The notes beneath the pieces were generated by a model that did not search any database, had not been told where the DNA came from, and was given only the letters and a program-made list of their open reading frames with translations. The translations under genes and the position numbers were made by a program. Source: Lachnospiraceae bacterium (GTDB lineage Bacteria > Bacillota > Clostridia > Lachnospirales > Lachnospiraceae). Taken from it: a stretch of 36,936 bases of DNA. Location: positions 1-36,936 of the forward strand of contig JAFZDQ010000059.1 of the NCBI GenBank assembly GCA_017561085.1, given 5' to 3'. Positions within the stretch are counted from its first letter, which is position 1. The number at the start of each line of letters is the position of its first letter. Positions 8,193 to 16,700 of the stretch are shown one piece after another.

Positions 8193-11100
8193 TTACTTTC
8201 TGACTGTCATTTTCAGCTTAAATACCGTTCCTTCGGAATTCGTCATCTGGTTTGCACAGACAATTTCGAATTTCATTTCATATTCTTTTTCCAAAGTAAG
8301 CATAGCCGGATTAACTAAGGTCAGTGTCATCTGCTGTGTCGTTTCATCATAAGAAACCTTAAATGCTTTCTTCATCGCTGTGGTGGTTCCTTTGGCGAAC
8401 TTCACATCAATGATTTCTGCAGTCTTTACGGTGGTAGGAGTAATCTTAACTACCACATCCTTCGGTCTGTTCTGACCTGCATAAAGATATGCCGTGGACT
8501 TGCTCGTCTTAATCTTAGGCATTGTCTGACCGGGCTTTACGGAAAGGATAGCACTTGATGCATATTCATCTTCCGATACTTCCAATGCGTAAGCAAGTCT
8601 GATTTTGTAAGTAGTTCCTGCCTTTAAGGTTGCACCTTCTTTGGCTCTGACAATGAACTTATTGCCTTCCAGAACGCCTTCAAAATGTTCAGAGGTACGG
8701 TTTTCCTCAGCGGTACCTTCTTCGTCATAATAGTAGGAACCGTTTGATTTGTACTCCCAAATCTTCACATCCGCAATGGCACTGTTTACGTTACCAACTG
8801 TCATGGTATAGGTAATCTTGCTGCCGGGATTTACGGTATTTATGGAGCCTGCTGCCTTCACTGTCATCTTAGGACTTAATTTCTTACCAACTACCTTAAT
8901 CTTGAATCTGCCAAGAGGCACTGTTTTTTCTCCGATGGTTACGGAAAGACCGGATACATAATATTCAAACTCAAAATTGTCTAAGGTATCTTCTGCAAGT
9001 ACCACACAAACCTTACCGCTTGTCTGATCAAAATCAAGGGCAATTTTGTTCTTCATAAACTGGGCATTGCTGTTCGTTGCCTTAAGTGGTGTAAGTGTTA
9101 AACCATCGGTATTTAAGGTGTAGGCACTTCCTGCGGGAAGGTTTGCAATACTAAAGCCTGCACTTACCTCTTCGATTCCCGCATACTTGGTATTCATGTT
9201 GAAGGTAGTCTTCTTTAAGGTCATCTTAGGAGTATCATTCTTTACCACAACCTTAAATGCCACTTCACTAATAGTGAATTCTCTGCCGGAGCCATAATAT
9301 TCAATGGTAGGCATAATCTTAAACTGATAAGTACCCTTCTTCACGCCGCCTTCCGGAAGAGATGCAGTAATATTGGTACCGTCTACTTCCATCATATTAA
9401 GAAGCTTCTGTGCTTCCTTCTTCTGGCTCTTAGTACCGGCAAAACGGAGTGTTGTCTCATCAAAACCGGTAAGGAATGCATCCTGACTTGTCACGGAACC
9501 GGTAAGCGTAGCCGCTTCGTCGGGACAAAGTGTATTTAAGGTCACGCTTGCGGGTGTGAATTTCGCCTTGGGATGCTTGGTTGTTACTGCCAGTTCAAAG
9601 GTATACTGTACGGACTTCGTCCAGCTTTCTTTTCTGACAATTACTACCACTTTTCCTTTACGGGGTGCTTCTTTTACCTTAAGTAAAATGATATCATCTT
9701 CAATTTCACTGTCTAAAACAGTTCTGTCAAATAAGTCTTCCGTGGTCTGTAAATCATTGAAACTTAAGGTATCATTTTCTGTTAAATCAATTACTGTCTT
9801 GGTCTTGGCATCTAAAAGTTTTACTCTGTATTCCTGCTCGTTTCTGTATTTACTTGCAGTAGCAGATTTTTTAGATAACACATAATTCGGTTTTACATTT
9901 TCGGTAGGAACCGTAATTTTTTTCTTAATGGGTGTATTGTAACCATCATAATAAATGTACAGATAACCTGTGGTTACGTTCTTACCGTCTACCTTTACCA
10001 TTGCGGAATCGGTTCTGGTAATATACGCAGTACCGCTTGCATTGGGAGCAGAAATCTCAAAGTTTGCTGCGAAACTGTCAACTTCTTCGGAACCGGCTTT
10101 TTTGTAGTTCTTTTCGGATACCAGTTCATAACGGGTAACTGTTTCCGTCTTCAGGTTCTGGGTTACTTTTACCTTTCCGATTTCTGATTCGGAAGCCTTG
10201 GTATTGTAGAATAAGTTAATCTTACCGGTTAATTTCACGGTAGGATTTACTGCTTTCTTAGTTACGGTCAGTTCCGGAATCGGGATGATAAATTCATCGC
10301 CTGTTAATTCAAATTCACCCTTGATAAATAACTGGCTGTCCCCTTTATAAGTAAGAGTTTCACCGGACTTAATCTTCAAATCTTCCGTGGCAATAATGTA
10401 ATGCTTGCCGTTCGCTTTGACGACTTCAAATCCTGTCATTACGGGATATGTAATAACGCCCTTGCTTACTTTCATTTTACAAATCTGAAGTTCTTCGCCG
10501 TCATTAATGATATCATATCCGTATACCGGTACGATATCAATTGCGGTACCGATTGATGAAAGGCTGTTTACGCTGACTTTTTCGTCTGCAAGTCTGGGCG
10601 TTGCATCAATAACACGTACGATAATATTTTCCTGGCAAACGGTCTTAGCCGCATCCTTATTGGTCACCTTAACGGTAATCATGGTTTCGCCTTCTACGCC
10701 TTTTCGTACCTGGATGGTATTCATATTATCTATACTTGATGCATAAACCGGGAAAGCAACACTGCTGTCAACGCTCTTCCATGCCATCTCAACCATCAGA
10801 TTTTCGTCTCCGCCTTCTTCCTTAGCATCTACGGAAACACTGAATCTCTTACTTCCTTTGGCAAGAGAAGTTTTTAAATATTCCACTACCTTATAGGTCT
10901 TACCGTCAATTACTTCTGTCTTAACGGTTCCGTAATCGGGCTTGCGGATACGCACGGTCAAATCAGAAATAAGTACGTTTTCTTTGACATTTACGGTAAA
11001 GCTGATTTTCTTGGATGAATCCTTTTTCAAAGCAGCGGTAATCACTGCTTTACCTTTTTGTTTGGTACTGATTCTACCGGTATCGGAAACAATCGCAACA

Positions 11101-13094
11101 CTTTCCTTGCTGCTGGTAAAATCAAGTAACCAGGGACCGACTACTTTTCCGTCCATTTTAACAGTGATATCTGTTTCCAGACCGGCCTTATCAATGGTAA
11201 GTATCTTTTCAGCGGTATCATATTCACCCACATAGCCGTTTACTGCAGCAAATGCTACTGCCATTTTGTTTCCGCCTACGGATTTTTCTTCCATATATTC
11301 TGCCTTAAGTGTTACTTTACCGACAGGCATTTCAAAGGTAAAGGTCTGTACACCCTCTTCATCCTTCACGAATTTAGGCTCAATAAATGCACTGTCACAG
11401 GTTGCTATTAAACCTGCAGAGGTTAAGCAATAGCCTTCCTTCGGTGTTATCTTAACCTGAATCTCATCCCCGGGAATGGCAGGGTTTTTGTTAATGGTCA
11501 TGGTGCCGTAATCGCTGGGATAATACTCAATTGCATAAGCGGTATATAAGGTTTTAAATTTATACCCTTTGGCAATGGCATATTCCTGTACCTCGCCGTT
11601 GTATCCCTTCATGGTCACCTGATTGTTGTTACTTAAAACAGGGAATGCACTCTGCGCAATCATAAACCCATCCCCGTTCGGGTCGGGATTTAAAATATTA
11701 ACTTCGGTAATAGCTCCGCAGCCGGCAAATGCACCTGCATAAATCTGAGATACGGATGCAGGAAGGATAATACGTTCCAATGCCGCACAACCGTTAAAAG
11801 CATTTTCACAAATCGTGGTGATATTGCTAACACTACCGGTAGGATTTAAGTTTACATTCTTTAAGTTCTTACAACCTTTAAAAGTTGAATCCGCAATTTC
11901 CGTCATACCGGAAGAAAATACCACGCTTACCAGATTGGTACAGCTTTCAAACACACCTGTTCCCAATGTAAGTCCTTCCGTTCCGACAGCTGACAAATTA
12001 ATACTTTCAAAACCGCATCCCTTGAAAGCACCGCTTTCAATACTTGTCAAGTTCGCACTCCAGCTCATCCCTGCATTTAACGCAGAACAATACTGGAACG
12101 CTTTGGAACCAATCGTTTCCAACTTAGACATTTTCACAGTCTTTAAGGAAGAACAGTTCGCAAATGCATTATTTCCCACACTTGTTACATCATTTGCCGT
12201 AATTGCCGTAAGGGGCGTGTCGGCAAAAGCTTCCTTTTCAATGGTGGTTACTTCACCTAATATCGTTATTTTTTTAAGATAAGAGTTTTTGAAGGTACTC
12301 TCTTTTACTACAGTCACACCTTCAGGAAGGATAATTTCCAGAATACCACTGTCTTCAAAGGCACCGGCTTCAATATCGGTAAGGATACTTCCTTCTTCAA
12401 ATTTTACATATTTTATAGAGGTTTTTCCGGCAAAAATATCAGAAGGAATCACCTTCGCCTCTGCCGGCACCATAATAGTGGTACCTTTCATTTCCGCACC
12501 GGGAACAAGTCTGAGCACACCATCCTCATCTACATAGAAGAAGTCTTCACTACCCTGTACGATTTCGATATCTGTAAGCACATCAGGAGTTTCGGAAGGT
12601 TCTTCGGTTTCTTCCGGCTCTTCTGACGGTTCCTCTGTCATTTCCGCAGTAGGTTCCTCGGTCGCTTCTACAGTAGGTTCCTCGGTCGCTTCTACAGTAG
12701 GTTCCTCCGTCGCTTCTTCCGTTCCTTCGGGAGATTCTTCAGGCGCCTCGGTGGGTTCTTCCGTTGCTTCCGCAGTAGGTTCTTCCGTTACCTCAGGTGC
12801 CTGCGTGGGCGCTTCTGTCGCCTCAGCGGTAGGGCCTTCTGTTACTTCAGGCTCCTGCGTGGGCTCTTCCGTCGCCTCAGCAGTAGCTTCAGGTTCTGCT
12901 ACAGGTTCTTCGGTGGGTTCAGCAGTCGGTTCCTCTGTTTCGTCCACCACTAAAGTATCATCAGTTTCTACGATAATTTCATCCGTCTGCGCAGATGCCG
13001 GCAATTCACTTGCCATGGCACCCATGGTAAAAGCTTCTGATGAAAAAATCAGTGCCGCACACAAAAGGCCGGCCAAAAATCTTCTTGTTTTCAC
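8193..13094 (-). CDS. Secreted BspA-like leucine-rich-repeat and Ig-like surface protein (1633 aa)
   Basis: This exported protein has a signal peptide (residues 1 to about 35), an acidic stalk of TEEPTAEAT-type repeats (about 52-170), and a BspA/LRR_5-type leucine-rich domain (about 210-515). Signature units include IEAGAFEDSG, VGNNAFANCSSLKTV and IYAGAFAGCGAITEV, and the domain ends with the usual GYNGEVQEYAIAKGY cap. An InlB B-repeat-like module follows (about 520-600), then a BIG2-like domain (about 650-703) and further tandem Ig-like modules. BspA-family LRRs are known in host-surface adhesins of gut and oral bacteria; adhesion here is inferred. The GTG start is supported by GAAGGAGG seven bases upstream. 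There is no LPXTG or SLH, and the C-terminal module resembles that of the neighbouring 2385-residue protein. Confidence 0.92.
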   Translation of the reverse strand: MKTRRFLAGLLCAALIFSSEAFTMGAMASELPASAQTDEIIVETDDTLVVDETEEPTAEPTEEPVAEPEATAEATEEPTQEPEVTEGPTAEATEAPTQAPEVTEEPTAEATEEPTEAPEESPEGTEEATEEPTVEATEEPTVEATEEPTAEMTEEPSEEPEETEEPSETPDVLTDIEIVQGSEDFFYVDEDGVLRLVPGAEMKGTTIMVPAEAKVIPSDIFAGKTSIKYVKFEEGSILTDIEAGAFEDSGILEIILPEGVTVVKESTFKNSYLKKITILGEVTTIEKEAFADTPLTAITANDVTSVGNNAFANCSSLKTVKMSKLETIGSKAFQYCSALNAGMSWSANLTSIESGAFKGCGFESINLSAVGTEGLTLGTGVFESCTNLVSVVFSSGMTEIADSTFKGCKNLKNVNLNPTGSVSNITTICENAFNGCAALERIILPASVSQIYAGAFAGCGAITEVNILNPDPNGDGFMIAQSAFPVLSNNNQVTMKGYNGEVQEYAIAKGYKFKTLYTAYAIEYYPSDYGTMTINKNPAIPGDEIQVKITPKEGYCLTSAGLIATCDSAFIEPKFVKDEEGVQTFTFEMPVGKVTLKAEYMEEKSVGGNKMAVAFAAVNGYVGEYDTAEKILTIDKAGLETDITVKMDGKVVGPWLLDFTSSKESVAIVSDTGRISTKQKGKAVITAALKKDSSKKISFTVNVKENVLISDLTVRIRKPDYGTVKTEVIDGKTYKVVEYLKTSLAKGSKRFSVSVDAKEEGGDENLMVEMAWKSVDSSVAFPVYASSIDNMNTIQVRKGVEGETMITVKVTNKDAAKTVCQENIIVRVIDATPRLADEKVSVNSLSSIGTAIDIVPVYGYDIINDGEELQICKMKVSKGVITYPVMTGFEVVKANGKHYIIATEDLKIKSGETLTYKGDSQLFIKGEFELTGDEFIIPIPELTVTKKAVNPTVKLTGKINLFYNTKASESEIGKVKVTQNLKTETVTRYELVSEKNYKKAGSEEVDSFAANFEISAPNASGTAYITRTDSAMVKVDGKNVTTGYLYIYYDGYNTPIKKKITVPTENVKPNYVLSKKSATASKYRNEQEYRVKLLDAKTKTVIDLTENDTLSFNDLQTTEDLFDRTVLDSEIEDDIILLKVKEAPRKGKVVVIVRKESWTKSVQYTFELAVTTKHPKAKFTPASVTLNTLCPDEAATLTGSVTSQDAFLTGFDETTLRFAGTKSQKKEAQKLLNMMEVDGTNITASLPEGGVKKGTYQFKIMPTIEYYGSGREFTISEVAFKVVVKNDTPKMTLKKTTFNMNTKYAGIEEVSAGFSIANLPAGSAYTLNTDGLTLTPLKATNSNAQFMKNKIALDFDQTSGKVCVVLAEDTLDNFEFEYYVSGLSVTIGEKTVPLGRFKIKVVGKKLSPKMTVKAAGSINTVNPGSKITYTMTVGNVNSAIADVKIWEYKSNGSYYYDEEGTAEENRTSEHFEGVLEGNKFIVRAKEGATLKAGTTYKIRLAYALEVSEDEYASSAILSVKPGQTMPKIKTSKSTAYLYAGQNRPKDVVVKITPTTVKTAEIIDVKFAKGTTTAMKKAFKVSYDETTQQMTLTLVNPAMLTLEKEYEMKFEIVCANQMTNSEGTVFKLKMTVRK
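12649..12720 (-). repeat. 24-bp tandem repeats in the acidic stalk of the LRR/Ig protein
   Basis: Two identical adjacent 24-base units (12649-12672 and 12673-12696) and a third with changes near its end (12697-12720) encode an 8-residue Glu/Thr/Pro/Val/Ala repeat. They sit in a wider region of less exact copies. Confidence 0.88.
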
Positions 13095-13148
13095 TGGTTG
13101 TCCTCCTTCAATCTCTTATCTGTACAATCCAATAATTACTCATTTTAA

Positions 13149-13177
13149 ATGATAGCATTTTTACCTCTCTTTTGCAA
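13149..13177 (-). promoter_or_regulatory. Sigma-A-like promoter of the LRR/Ig protein gene
   Basis: On the minus strand, a -35 box TTGCAA (13177-13172) lies 17 bases from a -10 box TATCAT (13154-13149), which has an extended TG one base upstream. The predicted leader is about 48 bases, ending in GAAGGAGG before the GTG start. Confidence 0.7.
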
Positions 13178-13183
13178 TAAAAT

Positions 13184-13213
13184 ATAGGGTGAAAACTGTC
13201 GCTTCCACCCTAT
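13184..13213 (-). terminator. Terminator of the six-gene operon
   Basis: The hairpin has an 8-bp perfect outer stem (13184-13191 with 13206-13213), extended by a G-U pair and two A-U pairs to 11 bp around an 8-base loop. A T-rich tail follows on the minus strand, and TTTT is also present on the plus side, so it may act both ways. It lies about 30 bases past the stop at 13245. Confidence 0.78.
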
Positions 13214-13244
13214 TTTTCACACATTTTAAGAATATCTTAAGAAT

Positions 13245-14783
13245 CTATTTTTCTTCCTTCACGCGCACGGAATTCATACCGTAGTAACGGCAAAGGCCTT
13301 TGTTCTCCCAATCCTTCGGATCCGGCTTAATATCGGAAAAATAAATCAGTTTCGGCTCTGCGGGAAGTTTCTCCACTTCCACGTCCGCCTCCCCGCTTTC
13401 ATAAATGGCAAGACGCGCCTTTCTCGCTTCGCCATAAGCTTTGGCACTGCCGTTTGCAAGGTCAGTCACTGCAGAAGACCAGGTAAAATAATGATTGTCC
13501 GGAATGACCGTAACTGCGCTGGCAAGTGCAAACACAAGCAGACAGGTAAGCAGACAAAGAAGTCCGTTTGCAGCAAATCTGCCCTCCGCCGCCACAGAAT
13601 CCTGCCCTGCCAAAATTCCCTGACGCTCTATCTTTTTACGTGCCCAGCCTACCACATAGCCGGTACATAAGGTCAGCACCAGAATATACACGGCAAAGGT
13701 CACCGCCTTCAACCGGGCTGCCTCCGTATTTCCCACCGCAAACAGAGGCGGCGTCATCATGGCAGACACCAGACAATAACCAAATAAAACAACCACCACG
13801 GGATAAGGGAATTTAAATTCCGTCTTGGCACTCATCTGCCAGAACAGCGGAATCAGTGCGATTACCAAAAGCAGTACCGGCCAGCCGGACCACTCGCTGA
13901 TACAATACTCAAGTCCGTAATAAAAGGACACAAGCACAGCCTTCACGGGATTCATACCGTTTGAAATTTCTGCACGAACCCAGTTTCCGGGCGCAGCCAC
14001 GTTTAACACAAAGCCCAGCAGCAAAAAGCCCATGGGAAAAGCCAGCGCCTTGTATGCTTTCCACTTTTTCAATACCGTCAAAAAGCCTGCTGCCACCAGC
14101 ACTACCACTGCTGCATTTAACGCAGTCATCTGATTGCCGCCGCCAACCAAAAAGCCCAAAATACTTGCCCCCGCAAGGAGTGCAATCTTCTTTTTGCCTT
14201 CCGCATAAATACCGGAAATCAGCATGCCGTAAAAGAACATGCACATCCCGTGTACAAACATATAATTGGCAGCGCCGCTGTACCAATAAAAGGCCTCTAC
14301 CCTGCCCACCATACATTGTACCGTCACAAACAGCATCAGCATGCTTACACAATGGCTCACATAAGCATCCGCTTTAAACACCTTCACAAAAATACCTTTC
14401 AGCAGATAAACCGTTCCGAAGGTCAGAATCCCCAGCATCAGAAAAGGGGTCAGCACATACCATCTTTCACCAAAGGAACTGGGCGGTACCGCCATCAAAA
14501 AGTTGGAGGTAAAATACCCCATCCAGGTAATCCAGTCCTCTACGGCACGCTCAATACCTGCCCATAATACCGCAAACAGATTGCCGGTTTCCACAAACGC
14601 CCTGTGGGCATCACTGCCGATGGAATAATCGTCCGCACTGGGATAATTGTAAAAACCAATCCACAAAAGAGGAATCAGGCTGACGGCATAAACCACCGTA
14701 AGCAGAACCGCCATACATTTGGTTGTAAAAATATTTTGTAATTTTCCTGCAAAAGCATCTATCGTAAACTTTTCTTTTTTCAT
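13245..14783 (-). CDS. Polytopic membrane protein, DUF6056-like (probable GT-C-type glycosyltransferase)
   Basis: This 512-residue protein has about eleven hydrophobic segments. The first is followed by an extracytoplasmic loop carrying YPSADDYSIG, an acidic pair where GT-C glycosyltransferases place their catalytic or metal-binding Asp/Glu. It resembles DUF6056 proteins found in surface-glycan loci. It probably transfers a sugar from a polyprenyl-phosphate donor on the outer face of the membrane; this is inferred from fold and context. A hydrophilic C-terminal tail (about residues 440-512) follows the last helix. It is the last gene of the operon, 43 bases after the aminotransferase, with the terminator just downstream. 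The ATG has only a modest AAGG site upstream. The donor and acceptor cannot be read from the sequence. Confidence 0.75.
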   Translation of the reverse strand: MKKEKFTIDAFAGKLQNIFTTKCMAVLLTVVYAVSLIPLLWIGFYNYPSADDYSIGSDAHRAFVETGNLFAVLWAGIERAVEDWITWMGYFTSNFLMAVPPSSFGERWYVLTPFLMLGILTFGTVYLLKGIFVKVFKADAYVSHCVSMLMLFVTVQCMVGRVEAFYWYSGAANYMFVHGMCMFFYGMLISGIYAEGKKKIALLAGASILGFLVGGGNQMTALNAAVVVLVAAGFLTVLKKWKAYKALAFPMGFLLLGFVLNVAAPGNWVRAEISNGMNPVKAVLVSFYYGLEYCISEWSGWPVLLLVIALIPLFWQMSAKTEFKFPYPVVVVLFGYCLVSAMMTPPLFAVGNTEAARLKAVTFAVYILVLTLCTGYVVGWARKKIERQGILAGQDSVAAEGRFAANGLLCLLTCLLVFALASAVTVIPDNHYFTWSSAVTDLANGSAKAYGEARKARLAIYESGEADVEVEKLPAEPKLIYFSDIKPDPKDWENKGLCRYYGMNSVRVKEEK

Positions 14784-14826
14784 CCTACAATAACCTTCTG
14801 AGATTTCTATCCTTCTGTCCTACCAA

Positions 14827-15927
14827 TTATTTCCCGGGATAAGCATTACAAGCTTCAATTACCATGGTCACTTCTTCGTCCGTCATTTCCGGGAACAAAG
14901 GCAGGGTCACACAGTGGCTTGCCAGATATTCCGCATTGGGACAATCCCCTTCTTTGTAACCCAGATGGGCATAAGCCTTCTGCAAATGACAGGGTACCGG
15001 ATAGTGCTTGTTGCACTCCATTCCCCTCTCGTCCATATAAGCAATCAAATCATCGGGATCTTCCACCGTTACCACAAATAAATGGTACACCGGGTCCGTA
15101 TTTTCCGGATGGGCCTGCATGGTAAAGAGAGGATTGATAATCTCTTTTAAGTATCTCTCACCGATGCGCTTTCTGTTTTCCGTCCACTGCGGCAAATATT
15201 TCAGGCTCACACTAAGCACCGCTCCCTGGATGCCCTCCAGACGGTAATTATATCCAATCATATCATGATAATACCGTACCTGACAGCCCTGGTTTTTCAT
15301 GGTGGTAATGGTATCAAAATATTCTTTTTTGTAGCAGGTAACGCTGCCCCCTTCGCCGAAAGCATACAGGTTTTTACCGGGATAAAAGCTAAAGCAGCCA
15401 AGTTCTCCCAATCCCCCTACCATCTTGCCTTCGTACAAAGCACCATGGGCCTGGGCACAATCCTCTACCACGAAAAGGCCGTATTTGTCAGCAATTTCCT
15501 TCACCTTATTAAATTCAAAGGGTTGTCCGTAAAGATGCACACCGATAATGGCCTTGGTCCGTTCGGTAATCTTCTCCTCGATTTTCGCCGGGTCAATTTC
15601 CCAGGTATCGGGCGTACAATCCACAAATACCGGTGTGGCACCCGTATAGGTCACACCCCAGGCAGTTGCAATATACGTATTGGCAGGCACGATTACCTCA
15701 TCCCCTTCTCCGATGGAAAGGGCAGTCATGGCGCAGTGCAGGGCGCTGGTTCCGTTGTTTACGCCAGCCGCATAAGGCACACTGCAATAAGCCGCGAACT
15801 CTTCATCAAACTTATCCGCAAATGCACCGCCGGAAAAAGCAGTCTTTTCACAAACCGCCTCAATGGCCGCTAAATATTCTTCTTTATGTTTCTGATAATC
15901 CCTTGATAAATCGATTCTTTTCAGCAT
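14827..15927 (-). CDS. DegT/DnrJ/EryC1/StrS-family PLP-dependent sugar aminotransferase
   Basis: The protein resembles nucleotide-sugar aminotransferases of the FdtB/QdtB/ArnB group, which convert keto-sugars to amino-sugars using glutamate and PLP. Visible marks are the NNGTSALHCAM phosphate-binding segment, Asp156 in VVEDCAQAHGA (pyridine nitrogen contact) and the Schiff-base lysine Lys185 in FSFYPGKNLYAFGEGG. The 366-residue length is typical. I place the start at the ATG at 15927, which has AAGGA six bases upstream, rather than the ATG two codons earlier that abuts it. No dehydratase, ketoisomerase or thymidylyltransferase partner lies in the window, so the keto-sugar must be made elsewhere. 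It sits between a GT2 gene and the DUF6056-like gene and probably supplies an amino-deoxysugar for the local glycan. The exact substrate is uncertain. Confidence 0.9.
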   Translation of the reverse strand: MLKRIDLSRDYQKHKEEYLAAIEAVCEKTAFSGGAFADKFDEEFAAYCSVPYAAGVNNGTSALHCAMTALSIGEGDEVIVPANTYIATAWGVTYTGATPVFVDCTPDTWEIDPAKIEEKITERTKAIIGVHLYGQPFEFNKVKEIADKYGLFVVEDCAQAHGALYEGKMVGGLGELGCFSFYPGKNLYAFGEGGSVTCYKKEYFDTITTMKNQGCQVRYYHDMIGYNYRLEGIQGAVLSVSLKYLPQWTENRKRIGERYLKEIINPLFTMQAHPENTDPVYHLFVVTVEDPDDLIAYMDERGMECNKHYPVPCHLQKAYAHLGYKEGDCPNAEYLASHCVTLPLFPEMTDEEVTMVIEACNAYPGK

Positions 15928-15959
15928 ATTCATTCCTTTATGATATTACTTTTTTTACG

Positions 15960-16700
15960 CTATTTATTTGCTTTACGCATTTTATCTTCCTTGCGGAAGG
16001 CTTTTTTCAAATGATACATCCGCACCAGATAATTCTTAATGGTTTTCCAGATTTTCACGGTGGTGTTGTAGTCCTCCTGCCACTCTACGGGCATGTCATA
16101 AATCACCATACCATTTCTCTCCGCGCGGAGTAAAAATTCAATGGTATAAAACCAGCCGTTGTCACTGCTGCATTCCTTCACCAGCTGCTCTGCCGCTTCC
16201 TTACGCAGGAAGGTAAAGCCGCACACCGCATCGCTGGCTTTCATATGAAACACGGTTTTTAACAAAATCACAAGTCCCATGGAGGTAATTTTGCGGTACC
16301 ATTTCCGGCCTTTTGTATCTGACTGCTTACTGAAACGGCTGCCGTTTACATACTGAAGCTCCGGTCTTTGTTCAAAGGCTTCTATGGTCTTTCCCAGATA
16401 TTTTAAATCCGTGGAAAGGTCAATGTCCATATAACCTACCAGATCACATTCATTTAATTCAATTCCTTTACGGAAGGCGACGCCCACGCCCTTTTCGCCC
16501 ACGCGGACATAAGAGACCTCCGGATATTTCTCCGCCAGTCTCATGCCGATTTCCGGGGTTTCGTCCTCGGAGCCGTTGTCCAAAATGGTAAGCTGATAAG
16601 GGATGGTTACATGTGCCTTTAAATAAGCCATGGCCCCTTCAATTCCCTTTTCCAGACGCAGTCTTTCATTCAATACGGGGAATAATAAATTAATGCTCAT
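15960..16700 (-). CDS. GT2-family glycosyltransferase (dolichol-phosphate-mannose-synthase-like)
   Basis: This 246-residue GT-A-fold protein has the family pattern: an N-terminal beta strand INLLFPVLNE, LDNGSEDET for the nucleotide, and DIDLSTDL as the DxD-type metal site. It has no clear C-terminal membrane helix and ends in a basic tail, so it probably works peripherally at the cytoplasmic membrane. Its ATG lies inside the end of the upstream GT2 gene; the 11-base overlap (16690-16700) suggests translational coupling and perhaps a paired function. It may load a sugar on undecaprenyl phosphate or extend a lipid-linked glycan; the sequence does not decide. Confidence 0.85.
   Translation of the reverse strand: MSINLLFPVLNERLRLEKGIEGAMAYLKAHVTIPYQLTILDNGSEDETPEIGMRLAEKYPEVSYVRVGEKGVGVAFRKGIELNECDLVGYMDIDLSTDLKYLGKTIEAFEQRPELQYVNGSRFSKQSDTKGRKWYRKITSMGLVILLKTVFHMKASDAVCGFTFLRKEAAEQLVKECSSDNGWFYTIEFLLRAERNGMVIYDMPVEWQEDYNTTVKIWKTIKNYLVRMYHLKKAFRKEDKMRKANK

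Noticed and set aside
13909..14352. 147-codon minus-strand frame inside the DUF6056-like gene
   Set aside because: Out-of-frame Cys/Gly-rich shadow of a membrane protein; no family features.
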